This document shows positions 1-5,129 of a stretch of 5,129 nucleotides of DNA, one piece after another; positions within the stretch are counted from its first letter, which is position 1, and every line of letters begins with the position of its first letter. The DNA is taken from NCBI GenBank assembly GCA_903953455.1, contig CAJBJW010000284.1, forward strand, positions 1 through 5,129, written 5' to 3'. Under the pieces are notes generated by a model. The model ran no database searches. It was not told the DNA's origin and saw nothing but the letters and a program-made list of their open reading frames with translations. Origin of the DNA: an uncultured Pseudomonadota bacterium. GTDB lineage: Bacteria > Pseudomonadota > Gammaproteobacteria > Methylococcales > Methylomonadaceae. The position numbers and the translations under genes are program-made.

Positions 1-29
1 AAAGCAAAAAGGCGTTTAAGCCAACATGA

Positions 30-1679
30 TTACATCATGCCGCCCATACCACCCATTCCGCCCATGCCACCCATATCGTGACCATGCGCGCCTTTTTCAT
101 CGCTAGGTGCATCAGCAATCATCACTTCCGTGGTGAGCATTAAACCAGCCACAGATGCTGCATTTTGCAACGCAGTACGCGTCACTTTTGCAGGATCTAA
201 AATCCCCATTTCAATCATGTCGCCATAGTGACCAGTGGCCGCGTTATAACCGAAGTTACCCGTGCCTTTTTGGACTTCGTTGAAAATAACAGAAGGCTCA
301 TCACCGGCGTTAGAAACGATTTGACGAAGCGGCTCTTCCATCGCGCGACGTAAAATATTCACGCCCACTGTTTGATCGTGGTTTGCACCTTGGAGGTCTT
401 TAATTGCCGCTAATGCGCGAACTAATGCCGTACCACCACCAGCAACAACGCCTTCTTCAACCGCCGCGCGAGTTGAATGCAACGCGTCTTCAACGCGTGC
501 TTTTTTCTCTTTCATTTCGATTTCAGTTGCCGCGCCAACTTTGATTACCGCAACGCCGCCAGCGAGTTTCGCTAAACGTTCTTGCAATTTTTCTTTGTCG
601 TAATCTGACGTTGCTTCTTCTGCTTGTGCGCGAATTTGTGCAACACGTGCTTTAATTGCATCTTCTGAACCGTAACCATCAATAATGGTGGTGTTGTCTT
701 TGGTGATTTGAACGCGTTTTGCAGTTCCTAATTGTGCAAGTTCCGCTTTTTCAAGGCTTAAGCCAACTTCTTCTGAAATCACTTGACCGTTCGTTAATAC
801 CGCAACGTCTTCAAGCATCGCTTTACGACGATCGCCAAAACCGGGTGCTTTAACTGCAGCCACTTTCACGATACCGCGAATGGTGTTAACTACTAATGTT
901 GCAAGCGCTTCGCCTTCAACATCTTCAGCGATAATCAATAATGGACGACCTGATTTTGCTACGCCTTCTAAAATCGGCAATAAATCACGGATGTTTGAGA
1001 TTTTTTTGTCGTAAATTAAGATGAATGGGTCATCTAATTCAACGCTCATGCTATCTTGTTTATTGATGAAATAAGGTGATAAGTAACCACGGTCAAATTG
1101 CATCCCTTCAACCACGTCGAGTGAATTATCAAGACCTGAACCTTCTTCAACAGTGATAACGCCTTCTTTACCCACTTTTTCCATCGCTTCAGCAATGATT
1201 TGACCAACCGATTCGTCAGAGTTCGCTGAAATTGTACCCACTTGTGCAATGGCTTTATTATCAGCACATGGCGCAGCAGAAGCGACAATCGCTTCAACGG
1301 CTTTCACGCACGCTAAATCAATACCGCGTTTTAAATCCATTGGATTCATGCCCGCAGCAACGGCTTTTAAGCCTTCATTGACGATAGATTGTGCTAATAC
1401 GGTTGCAGTTGTTGTACCGTCACCGGCTACATCAGACGTTTTTGATGAAACTTCTTTCACCATTTGTGCGCCCATGTTTTCGAATTTATCTTTTAATTCG
1501 ATTTCTTTTGCAACCGATACACCATCTTTTGTGATGGTAGGTGCGCCAAAGCTTTTATCTAAAATCGCATTACGACCTTTAGGGCCTAATGTGACTTTTA
1601 CGGCGTTTGCTAAAATATTTACACCACGCGCCATACGAACACGTGCGTCATCACCAAATAATACGTCTTTTGCTGCCAT
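30..1679 (-). CDS. groL: Chaperonin GroEL (60 kDa, Hsp60)
   Basis: GroEL is the cytoplasmic ATP-driven chaperonin: two seven-membered rings that enclose unfolded proteins under a GroES lid. The 549-residue protein is full length and collinear with E. coli GroEL numbering. Visible key residues are Asp52 (TKDG), the nucleotide motif AGDGTTT with Asp87, and Asp398 (VEDAL), which is needed for ATP hydrolysis. The family signature AAVEEGVVAGGG lies at about 405-416. The apical substrate-binding residues Tyr199, Tyr203, Phe204, Leu234, Leu237, Leu259, Val263 and Val264 are all present. The tail ends in GGM repeats, as in most bacterial GroELs, preceded by a small His-containing stretch (HGH). It follows groS by 59 bp on the same strand, so co-transcription is expected. 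Its ribosome binding site is weak (AGG about ten bases before the ATG). Start choice rests on the canonical MAAKDV N-terminus. Confidence 0.99.
   Translation of the reverse strand: MAAKDVLFGDDARVRMARGVNILANAVKVTLGPKGRNAILDKSFGAPTITKDGVSVAKEIELKDKFENMGAQMVKEVSSKTSDVAGDGTTTATVLAQSIVNEGLKAVAAGMNPMDLKRGIDLACVKAVEAIVASAAPCADNKAIAQVGTISANSDESVGQIIAEAMEKVGKEGVITVEEGSGLDNSLDVVEGMQFDRGYLSPYFINKQDSMSVELDDPFILIYDKKISNIRDLLPILEGVAKSGRPLLIIAEDVEGEALATLVVNTIRGIVKVAAVKAPGFGDRRKAMLEDVAVLTNGQVISEEVGLSLEKAELAQLGTAKRVQITKDNTTIIDGYGSEDAIKARVAQIRAQAEEATSDYDKEKLQERLAKLAGGVAVIKVGAATEIEMKEKKARVEDALHSTRAAVEEGVVAGGGTALVRALAAIKDLQGANHDQTVGVNILRRAMEEPLRQIVSNAGDEPSVIFNEVQKGTGNFGYNAATGHYGDMIEMGILDPAKVTRTALQNAASVAGLMLTTEVMIADAPSDEKGAHGHDMGGMGGMGGMGGMM
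36..74 (-). repeat. GGM-coding tandem 9-mers at the groL 3' end
   Basis: Four degenerate 9-base units coding Met-Gly-Gly in series make up the flexible GroEL tail that projects into the ring cavity. The arrangement is typical of bacterial groL, and its copy number may vary between strains. Confidence 0.8.
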
Positions 1680-1738
1680 TTTTTGAATACCTGTTTTTAA
1701 ATTTTAAAAGTGTTATGTCAATGATTTTTTGTGAATAA

Positions 1739-2026
1739 TTACGCCAAAATCGCTAAAATATCGTCTTCACGCATCACGATAACTTCTTCGCCGTCAACTT
1801 TGACTTCACTGCCTGAATATTTACCAAATAATACTTTATCGCCAACTTTTACTTGTAGAGCGCGAACAGTGCCATTTTCTAAGGGTTTACCTGTGCCGAT
1901 GGCTAATACTTCGCCTTGACTTGGTTTTTCAGCTGCACTACCGGGAAGAACAATACCGCCAGCAGTGGTTGTTTCTTCTGCAACACGTTTAACGATAACG
2001 CGATCATGTAATGGTTTAATGCTCAT
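1739..2026 (-). CDS. groS: Co-chaperonin GroES (10 kDa, Hsp10)
   Basis: GroES forms the heptameric lid that closes the GroEL folding chamber in the cytoplasm. The 95-residue protein has the family's usual length and starts with the canonical MSIKPLHDRVIVKR. The mobile loop lies at about 17-32, and its Ile25-Val26-Leu27 tripeptide, which docks onto the GroEL apical domain, is intact within GGIVLPG. The roof loop region (GTGKPLENG, about 44-52) and the C-terminal strand ending DDILAILA are normal. It is the first gene of the groS-groL operon and has a strong AGGAG ribosome binding site six bases before the ATG, in contrast to the weak site in front of groL. Regulation by heat shock is expected for the family. 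I see no convincing sigma-32 promoter, but there is a CIRCE-like palindrome upstream (2070-2087). Confidence 0.98.
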   Translation of the reverse strand: MSIKPLHDRVIVKRVAEETTTAGGIVLPGSAAEKPSQGEVLAIGTGKPLENGTVRALQVKVGDKVLFGKYSGSEVKVDGEEVIVMREDDILAILA

Positions 2027-2032
2027 ATAAAA

Positions 2033-2037
2033 CTCCT
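2033..2037 (-). promoter_or_regulatory. Ribosome binding site of groS
   Basis: Read on the minus strand this is AGGAG, six bases before the groS ATG. It is the clearest Shine-Dalgarno sequence in the window and confirms the groS start. Confidence 0.85.
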
Positions 2038-2048
2038 AAGAATAGATT

Positions 2049-2077
2049 AAAATAAAAAAATAAAACGCGCCACTCAA
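2049..2077 (-). promoter_or_regulatory. Candidate groS promoter (weak)
   Basis: On the minus strand TTGAGT (2077-2072), a 17-base spacer and TATTTT (2054-2049) match sigma-70 boxes at four of six positions each. The -35 part also reads CTTGAG, similar to the sigma-32 -35 core CTTGAA, but no CCCCAT-type -10 box follows. The predicted RNA start near 2042 would leave a leader of only about 16 bases, just enough for the AGGAG site. The surrounding A/T richness makes chance matches likely, so this is tentative. Confidence 0.3.
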
Positions 2078-2087
2078 GCTCGAGTGG
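2070..2087. promoter_or_regulatory. CIRCE-like palindrome upstream of groS
   Basis: CCACTCAAGCTCGAGTGG is an inverted repeat with 6-bp arms (CCACTC/GAGTGG) around a six-base centre that contains AGCT, so 16 of 18 positions are symmetric. It overlaps the candidate groS -35 box. The CACTC...GAGTG core is shared with the HrcA operator CIRCE (TTAGCACTC-N9-GAGTGCTAA), but the spacer is six instead of nine and the outer TTAG/CTAA are absent. It may be an operator for groSL, for the divergent moeB-like gene, or for both. The binding protein is unknown. Confidence 0.4.
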
Positions 2088-2113
2088 AAAACAAATAACA
2101 ACCCATTTACGGT

Positions 2114-2119
2114 TATACC
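2114..2119 (+). promoter_or_regulatory. Possible -10 box of the moeB-like gene
   Basis: TATACC, a four-of-six match to TATAAT, lies eight bases before the ATG at 2128. If used, RNA would begin at about 2126, giving an essentially leaderless message, which would fit the absence of a Shine-Dalgarno sequence. There is no recognisable -35 box at the right distance, so support is weak. Confidence 0.25.
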
Positions 2120-2127
2120 CAAAAAAT

Positions 2128-2874
2128 ATGAATGACAATCAACTTTATCGCTACAGCAGACAAATTATGTTGTCGCAAATTGATATTTCGGGGCAAATAA
2201 AATTACTTAATGCAAATGTTCTCATTGTTGGCGCAGGCGGGCTTGGCTCACCGGTAGCGATGTATCTTGCAGCGGCGGGCGTTGGGCATTTAACTATTTA
2301 TGATAATGACCAAGTTGACCTGTCCAATTTACAACGACAAATTGCACATCACACTCACAATGTAGGGATGGATAAAGTTATTTCAACCCTTGAAACGGTA
2401 AAAAATTTAAATCCAGAGATAAATGTTCGCGCTATAAAAGCGAAACTCGAAGGTGAAACACTTGAAAATGAAGTGCAAGTTGCTGATATTGTTTTAGATT
2501 GTAGCGATAATTTCACCACGCGATTTTCAATTAATGCGGCTTGCGTAAAATTGAAAAAGCCGCTTGTTTCGGGTGCTGCTATTCGATTTGAAGGTCAAGT
2601 CAGCGTATTTAATTCGGGTGAAAATAACAGTCCCTGCTACAACTGTTTATATCAGCAAGAGGGTGAGGAATTGCAAACTTGCTCAACCAATGGCGTGATT
2701 GCACCCATTACAGGTATTGTTGGAAGCATTCAAGCCTTGGAAGCGATGAAATTAATTATCGGTATTGGTGAGTCATTGATAGGGCGATTACTGGTGATTG
2801 ATGGCTTAACGATGGAATTTAATACATTGAAATTACGTCGAAATCCCCATTGTCCAACCTGCGGAAATAGTTGA
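2128..2874 (+). CDS. moeB: MoeB/ThiF-family sulfur-carrier adenylyltransferase
   Basis: E1-like enzymes of this family use ATP to adenylate the C-terminal glycine of a small ubiquitin-like sulfur carrier (MoaD for molybdopterin, ThiS for thiamine) in the cytoplasm. The 248-residue protein matches the family length. Visible are Arg11 (YSRQI), the nucleotide loop GAGGLGS at about 35-41, Arg70 (SNLQRQ), Lys83, Asp127 in DCSDN, and two CxxC zinc pairs (Cys170/Cys173 and Cys242/Cys245). Cys185 (TCSTNGV) sits where MoeB and ThiF have their conserved cysteine. PLVSGAAIR with Arg153 and the GVIAP segment resemble MoeB, while the N-terminus and the GETLENEV...ADIVLDC stretch resemble ThiF, so the carrier cannot be settled. 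No thi, moa or moe gene is adjacent. The start is set by homology; no Shine-Dalgarno precedes it. Confidence 0.88.
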   Translation: MNDNQLYRYSRQIMLSQIDISGQIKLLNANVLIVGAGGLGSPVAMYLAAAGVGHLTIYDNDQVDLSNLQRQIAHHTHNVGMDKVISTLETVKNLNPEINVRAIKAKLEGETLENEVQVADIVLDCSDNFTTRFSINAACVKLKKPLVSGAAIRFEGQVSVFNSGENNSPCYNCLYQQEGEELQTCSTNGVIAPITGIVGSIQALEAMKLIIGIGESLIGRLLVIDGLTMEFNTLKLRRNPHCPTCGNS

Positions 2875-2917
2875 TTTTCCAAAGTCAAAACAGTTCAAAT
2901 ACGGCATGATTCACGCC

Positions 2918-2963
2918 TGTTTCAATGAAACATTTTTGTTTCATATTTTGTTTCGGTGAAACA
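2918..2963. repeat. Array of TGTTTCA/TGAAACA half-sites (candidate operators)
   Basis: There are five half-sites in 46 bp. TGTTTCAATGAAACA (2918-2932) is a perfect palindrome with a one-base centre. TGTTTCGGTGAAACA (2949-2963) is the same motif with one asymmetric position. A lone TGTTTCA (2937-2943) lies between them. The two palindrome centres (2925 and 2956) are 31 bp apart, about three helical turns, so two dimers would sit on the same DNA face. The array lies 22 bp before a TATATT box and upstream of the SulP-cyd operon, so a transcription factor site is likely. I cannot name the factor. The 2926-2943 part could also fold as a 7-bp AT-rich hairpin, but without the GC stem of a good terminator. 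Confidence 0.6.
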
Positions 2964-2984
2964 AATTTAGATTGGTAAAATTAG

Positions 2985-2990
2985 TATATT
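2985..2990 (+). promoter_or_regulatory. Candidate -10 box of the SulP-cyd operon
   Basis: TATATT matches five of six positions of the sigma-70 -10 consensus. No reasonable -35 hexamer occurs 16-18 bases upstream (the sequence there is AAATTT-like), as expected for an activator-dependent promoter. The predicted start at about 2997 would leave a leader of about 90 bases. The region is A/T rich, so chance matches are possible. Confidence 0.35.
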
Positions 2991-3036
2991 TAATTAAAAA
3001 ATAACTAAAAATCAATTAGCTAGTTCATCTGGCATC

Positions 3037-3062
3037 AAATATGCAAAAATACGTGCATATTT
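3037..3062. repeat. Inverted repeat in the SulP gene leader
   Basis: AAATATGCA (3037-3045) and TGCATATTT (3054-3062) form perfect 9-bp arms around an eight-base spacer, ending 24 bases before the SulP start codon. It may be a dimer-binding operator or, in RNA, a stem-loop close to the ribosome binding region. No U-tract follows directly, so it does not look like an intrinsic terminator. The repeat is AT-rich, but the TGCA cores make a purely random origin less likely. Confidence 0.5.
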
Positions 3063-3086
3063 TGAAAATAGAGATGAAAAATAAAA

Positions 3087-4781
3087 ATGCCTTTCTTCCC
3101 CATTTTAAGTTGGTTAAAAACCTATAGTCGCACGGATTTCAATGGCGATTTATTCGCGGGTGTTATTACGGCAATTCTCCTTGTCCCACAAGGAATCGCA
3201 TTTGCGCTATTAGCTGGATTACCGCCTCAGTTTGGTTTGTACGCGAGTATTTTGCCCCCATTAATTTACGCCATTTTAGGAACAAGTCGCACGTTATCGG
3301 TCGGACCTGTGTCGATTGCGGCCATTATGATTGCCAGTGCATTACAGTTGCCCGAAGTGAGTGCACTTGGAAATCCGCTGCAAAGTGCAGTCATTCTTTC
3401 GGCTGAAAGTGGTGCCATTTTGCTTATGATGGCTGTTTTTCGTATGGGGGGGCTGGTGAATTTTATTAGTCACCCTGTTTTGACTGGTTTTACTAGTGGT
3501 GCTGCGTTATTGATTATTGGTAGTCAGTTGCCCCAGACCTTAGGAATGAAACCACCTGCTTGCAGCATCGACATTGCCTGTTATCAATCCTATCTACAAG
3601 ACGCGAATACCGCCACATTAGCCATTAGTGGTGCTGCATTGGCTTTACTGCTATTTTTTGGTAAACCGCTTTCATGGTTATTAAACGTTCTTCGCTTATC
3701 GCCTGCGTTAGTGACTGCAATGGGTAAATGTGGCGCCTTAGTGACCGTGGCTTTTACTACATTTGCGGTGGGACATTGGGATTTAGCGTCACATCATGTT
3801 GCTGTTGTCGGTGAAATATCAGCTGGCTTGCCGCATATCAGCTTTGATTTTCTAGCGTTAGCTAAATGGAAAGTATTGGCGCCATCAGCAAGTTTTATCG
3901 CCTTGATTGCTTACGTTGAAAGTGTGGCCATTGCCAAAGTCGTTGCCAATTTACGCAGTGAAAAAATAGACCCGAATCAAGAACTGATCGCATTAGGATT
4001 TGCCAATTTAGCGACGGCAATCTCGGGTGGTATGCCTGTGGCTGGTGGTTTTAGCCGCACTATGGTGAATTTCGCAGCAGGAGCGCGGACGCAAATTGCC
4101 ATGGTCATTGCTGCTCTGATTCTCGCTATTGCTGTCGTTTTTTTAACGCAGTGGTTTGCTAATATTCCTAAAGCCGCGTTAGCCATCATTATTTTAATGG
4201 CGGTCCTTCCTTTGGTGAAGTTCAAAAGTATTTTACATACGTGGGATTACGACCGAGGCGATGGTATTGCAGAACTGGCGACATTAGTGAGTGTGCTGCT
4301 TTTAGGGATTGAAGAAGGGATTACGCTTGGCATTTTCTTAACGTTTGCGAGTTATTTACGTAAAGCCAGTCATCCGCATATTGCTGTTGTTGGGCGACTT
4401 CCCAACACCAAACATTATCGCAATATAAAGCGTCATAAAGTAGAAACATGGGCGCATTTGTTACTTTTACGTATTGATGAAAACATAACTTTTGCGAATA
4501 TGAATTTTATTGAAGAATTTATTGAAGCGGAGCTGCGAAAGGCACCAAGTGTAAAACACATTGTGCTTATTTTTACATCAGTGAGTGATATTGATACTAC
4601 TGCGCTAGAAGCATTAGAACAATTAAATCAAAGTTTGAAAAAAAATGATATCACGTTGAATTTCGCCGAAGTGAAAGGCTTTTTACTCGATAAAGTGCAG
4701 AAAAGTGATTTGTTCTTGCATCTCAATGGACAATTATTTTTTGATGCTGAAGATGCTGTTTCAAAATTAAACGTGTTATGA
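3087..4781 (+). CDS. SulP-family anion transporter with STAS domain
   Basis: SulP (SLC26-like) proteins are inner-membrane anion carriers; bacterial members move sulfate, bicarbonate or C4-dicarboxylates. The 564-residue protein has the usual two parts. A multi-span transport core at about 20-425 opens with the family signature (LLVPQGIAFALLAGLPPQFGLYAS, about 31-54, then LGTSRTLSVGPVS, 64-76). It includes AYVESVAIAK with Glu278, NQELIALGFANL (297-308) and PVAGGFSRTMVN (317-328). A cytoplasmic STAS domain occupies about 455-555, with DIDTTALEAL (501-510). The substrate cannot be told from sequence alone. The start fits the typical FPILSWLKTY opening; the ribosome binding site is poor (GAGA about 12 bases before). 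Its stop overlaps the next start by ATGA, joining it to cydP-cydA, an unusual partner set that suggests a role tied to bd oxidase respiration. Confidence 0.93.
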   Translation: MPFFPILSWLKTYSRTDFNGDLFAGVITAILLVPQGIAFALLAGLPPQFGLYASILPPLIYAILGTSRTLSVGPVSIAAIMIASALQLPEVSALGNPLQSAVILSAESGAILLMMAVFRMGGLVNFISHPVLTGFTSGAALLIIGSQLPQTLGMKPPACSIDIACYQSYLQDANTATLAISGAALALLLFFGKPLSWLLNVLRLSPALVTAMGKCGALVTVAFTTFAVGHWDLASHHVAVVGEISAGLPHISFDFLALAKWKVLAPSASFIALIAYVESVAIAKVVANLRSEKIDPNQELIALGFANLATAISGGMPVAGGFSRTMVNFAAGARTQIAMVIAALILAIAVVFLTQWFANIPKAALAIIILMAVLPLVKFKSILHTWDYDRGDGIAELATLVSVLLLGIEEGITLGIFLTFASYLRKASHPHIAVVGRLPNTKHYRNIKRHKVETWAHLLLLRIDENITFANMNFIEEFIEAELRKAPSVKHIVLIFTSVSDIDTTALEALEQLNQSLKKNDITLNFAEVKGFLLDKVQKSDLFLHLNGQLFFDAEDAVSKLNVL

Positions 4782-4954
4782 AAATGATTGATCATTTTAA
4801 ATGGGAAATTGTGATTGCATTAACGATTAAATTTACGCTATTTGGACTCGTGTGGTGGCTGTTTTTCGCAGGATATAAAATAAAAGTAGATGAAGAAAAA
4901 CTGACGCAAAGACTCTTTGGCTCAGCCACATTAAGCGAGGAAAAAGTAAAATGA
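4778..4954 (+). CDS. cydP: Small membrane protein of the CydP type
   Basis: This 58-residue protein has a short charged N-terminus (MKMIDHFKWE), one hydrophobic segment at about 11-33 with the motif KFTLFGLVWWLFFAGY, and a charged tail (KIKVDEEKLTQRLFG), probably with one end in the cytoplasm. The pattern and its position directly before cydA match the putative cytochrome oxidase small subunit CydP of proteobacteria. By analogy with other small bd-oxidase proteins such as CydX it may assist assembly or stability; this is inference. Its ATG overlaps the SulP stop (ATGA) and its own stop overlaps the cydA ATG (ATGA), so translation is probably coupled. No Shine-Dalgarno precedes it. A second ATG two codons in (4784) is possible, but the overlap favours 4778. 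Confidence 0.82.
   Translation: MKMIDHFKWEIVIALTIKFTLFGLVWWLFFAGYKIKVDEEKLTQRLFGSATLSEEKVK
4934..4940 (+). promoter_or_regulatory. Ribosome binding site of cydA
   Basis: AGCGAGG, with GAGG at 4937-4940, ends ten bases before the cydA ATG, inside the end of cydP. It gives cydA its own initiation signal in addition to the ATGA coupling. Confidence 0.6.
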
Positions 4955-5129
4955 TTACCACAGAAGTTGTTGATTTATCGCGGATGCAATTTGCCATCAC
5001 GGCCATGTATCATTTTCTATTTGTGCCACTGACGCTCGGATTGTCGTTTATCTTAGCCATTATGGAATCTGTTTATGTGATGACAGGCAAGCAGATATAC
5101 AAAGACATGACCCGTTTTTGGGGCAAGCT
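4951..5129 (+). CDS. cydA: Cytochrome bd ubiquinol oxidase subunit I, N-terminal part
   Basis: CydA carries the haems and quinol site of cytochrome bd, an inner-membrane terminal oxidase with high oxygen affinity and tolerance to sulfide and nitric oxide. Only the first 59 codons are inside the window; the gene continues past its right edge. The visible part closely follows E. coli CydA: LSRMQFAITAMYHFLFVPLTLG, a first membrane segment at about 15-45, and GKQIYKDMTRFWGK. His21 corresponds to E. coli His19, a haem ligand. The start is fixed by alignment with the family, the AGCGAGG site and the ATGA overlap with cydP. cydB, and perhaps cydX, would be expected downstream. The Q-loop type (long or short) lies outside the window. 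Confidence 0.97.
   Translation, partial: MITTEVVDLSRMQFAITAMYHFLFVPLTLGLSFILAIMESVYVMTGKQIYKDMTRFWGK

Larger units (their letters stand above)
2875..3086 (+). other. Intergenic control region before the SulP-cyd operon
   Basis: These 212 bases contain no convincing gene. In order they hold about 40 bases without a clear signal, the TGTTTCA operator-like array (2918-2963), a TATATT box, an A/T-rich stretch, and the AAATATGCA inverted repeat. No good intrinsic terminator for the upstream moeB-like gene is visible, so read-through into the operon remains possible. Confidence 0.6.

Noticed and set aside
6..22. Possible intrinsic terminator after groL (GGC...GCC followed by five Ts on the minus strand)
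   Set aside because: The stem is only three base pairs and cannot be extended; the window edge hides the rest, so no terminator can be claimed.
1046..1297. 83-codon open frame on the minus strand in another frame of groL
   Set aside because: It is fully inside groL, has a lysine- and leucine-rich composition typical of an off-frame reading, and has no initiation signal of its own that stands out.
1249..1686. Long open frame on the strand opposite groL (145 codons)
   Set aside because: It lies wholly antisense to the conserved groL 5' half, its protein is not recognisable, and such open frames are common opposite conserved genes with biased codon use.
1694..1721. Perfect TTGACA -35 between groS and groL on the minus strand, followed 16 bases later by TAAAAA
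   Set aside because: RNA would start at about 1687, after the AGG ribosome binding bases, leaving groL almost without a leader; the -10 match is poor and the region is A/T rich. groL is better explained by read-through from groS.
1731..1919. 62-codon open frame opposite groS
   Set aside because: It is antisense to the conserved groS sequence and shows no recognisable protein features.
2863..2880. Small inverted repeat GGAAA...TTTCC spanning the moeB stop codon
   Set aside because: The arms are only five bases with an eight-base loop and no T-tract follows, so it is neither a credible terminator nor a distinctive operator.
3024..3038. FNR-like sequence TTCAT-N5-ATCAA before the SulP-cyd operon
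   Set aside because: The spacing is five instead of four and the left half-site has a mismatch (TTCAT for TTGAT), so it does not meet the FNR pattern even though cyd operons are often FNR-controlled.
3041..3127. 28-codon open frame overlapping the SulP start in another frame (a possible leader peptide)
   Set aside because: It has no Shine-Dalgarno, its ATG lies in the arm of the inverted repeat, and nothing in the peptide suggests a regulatory leader.
3977..4225. 82-codon open frame opposite the SulP gene
   Set aside because: It is antisense to the most conserved part of the transporter, so it is best explained as a shadow of that reading frame.

Overview
The window looks like chromosomal DNA from an AT-leaning gammaproteobacterium. 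The chaperonin pair, the MoeB/ThiF enzyme and the start of cytochrome bd subunit I all resemble proteobacterial proteins, and the CydA N-terminus is very close to the E. coli form. A small CydP-like gene directly before cydA also points to Beta- or Gammaproteobacteria. A sulfur-oxidising or microaerophilic lifestyle is possible given the SulP transporter and bd oxidase, but this is a guess. No mobile element, tRNA, rRNA or CRISPR array is visible.

Layout. The left part (30-2026) is a leftward groS-groL operon encoding the complete GroES/GroEL folding machine, both with all key residues. A 101-bp divergent spacer (2027-2127) holds the groS ribosome binding site, a near-perfect palindrome that resembles a shortened CIRCE core, and little else. 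To the right of it is a complete rightward moeB/thiF-like gene (2128-2874) with no detectable Shine-Dalgarno sequence.

A 212-bp intergenic region (2875-3086) follows. It is rich in symmetry: two 15-bp TGTTTC-N3-GAAACA palindromes whose centres are 31 bp apart, an extra half-site between them, a TATATT -10-like box with no good -35, and a 9-bp-arm inverted repeat shortly before the next start codon. It is the probable control region of the downstream operon.

The right part is a tightly packed rightward operon: a SulP-family anion transporter with a STAS domain (3087-4781), a 58-residue single-membrane-segment protein of the CydP type (4778-4954), and the first 59 codons of cydA (from 4951), which runs off the window. 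Both junctions are 4-bp ATGA overlaps, so translation is probably coupled. The notable point is that an anion transporter appears to be co-expressed with a cytochrome bd quinol oxidase under a control region with ordered, repeated operator-like sites. No wholly new system can be claimed from this window; the operon arrangement and its operator array are the best leads.
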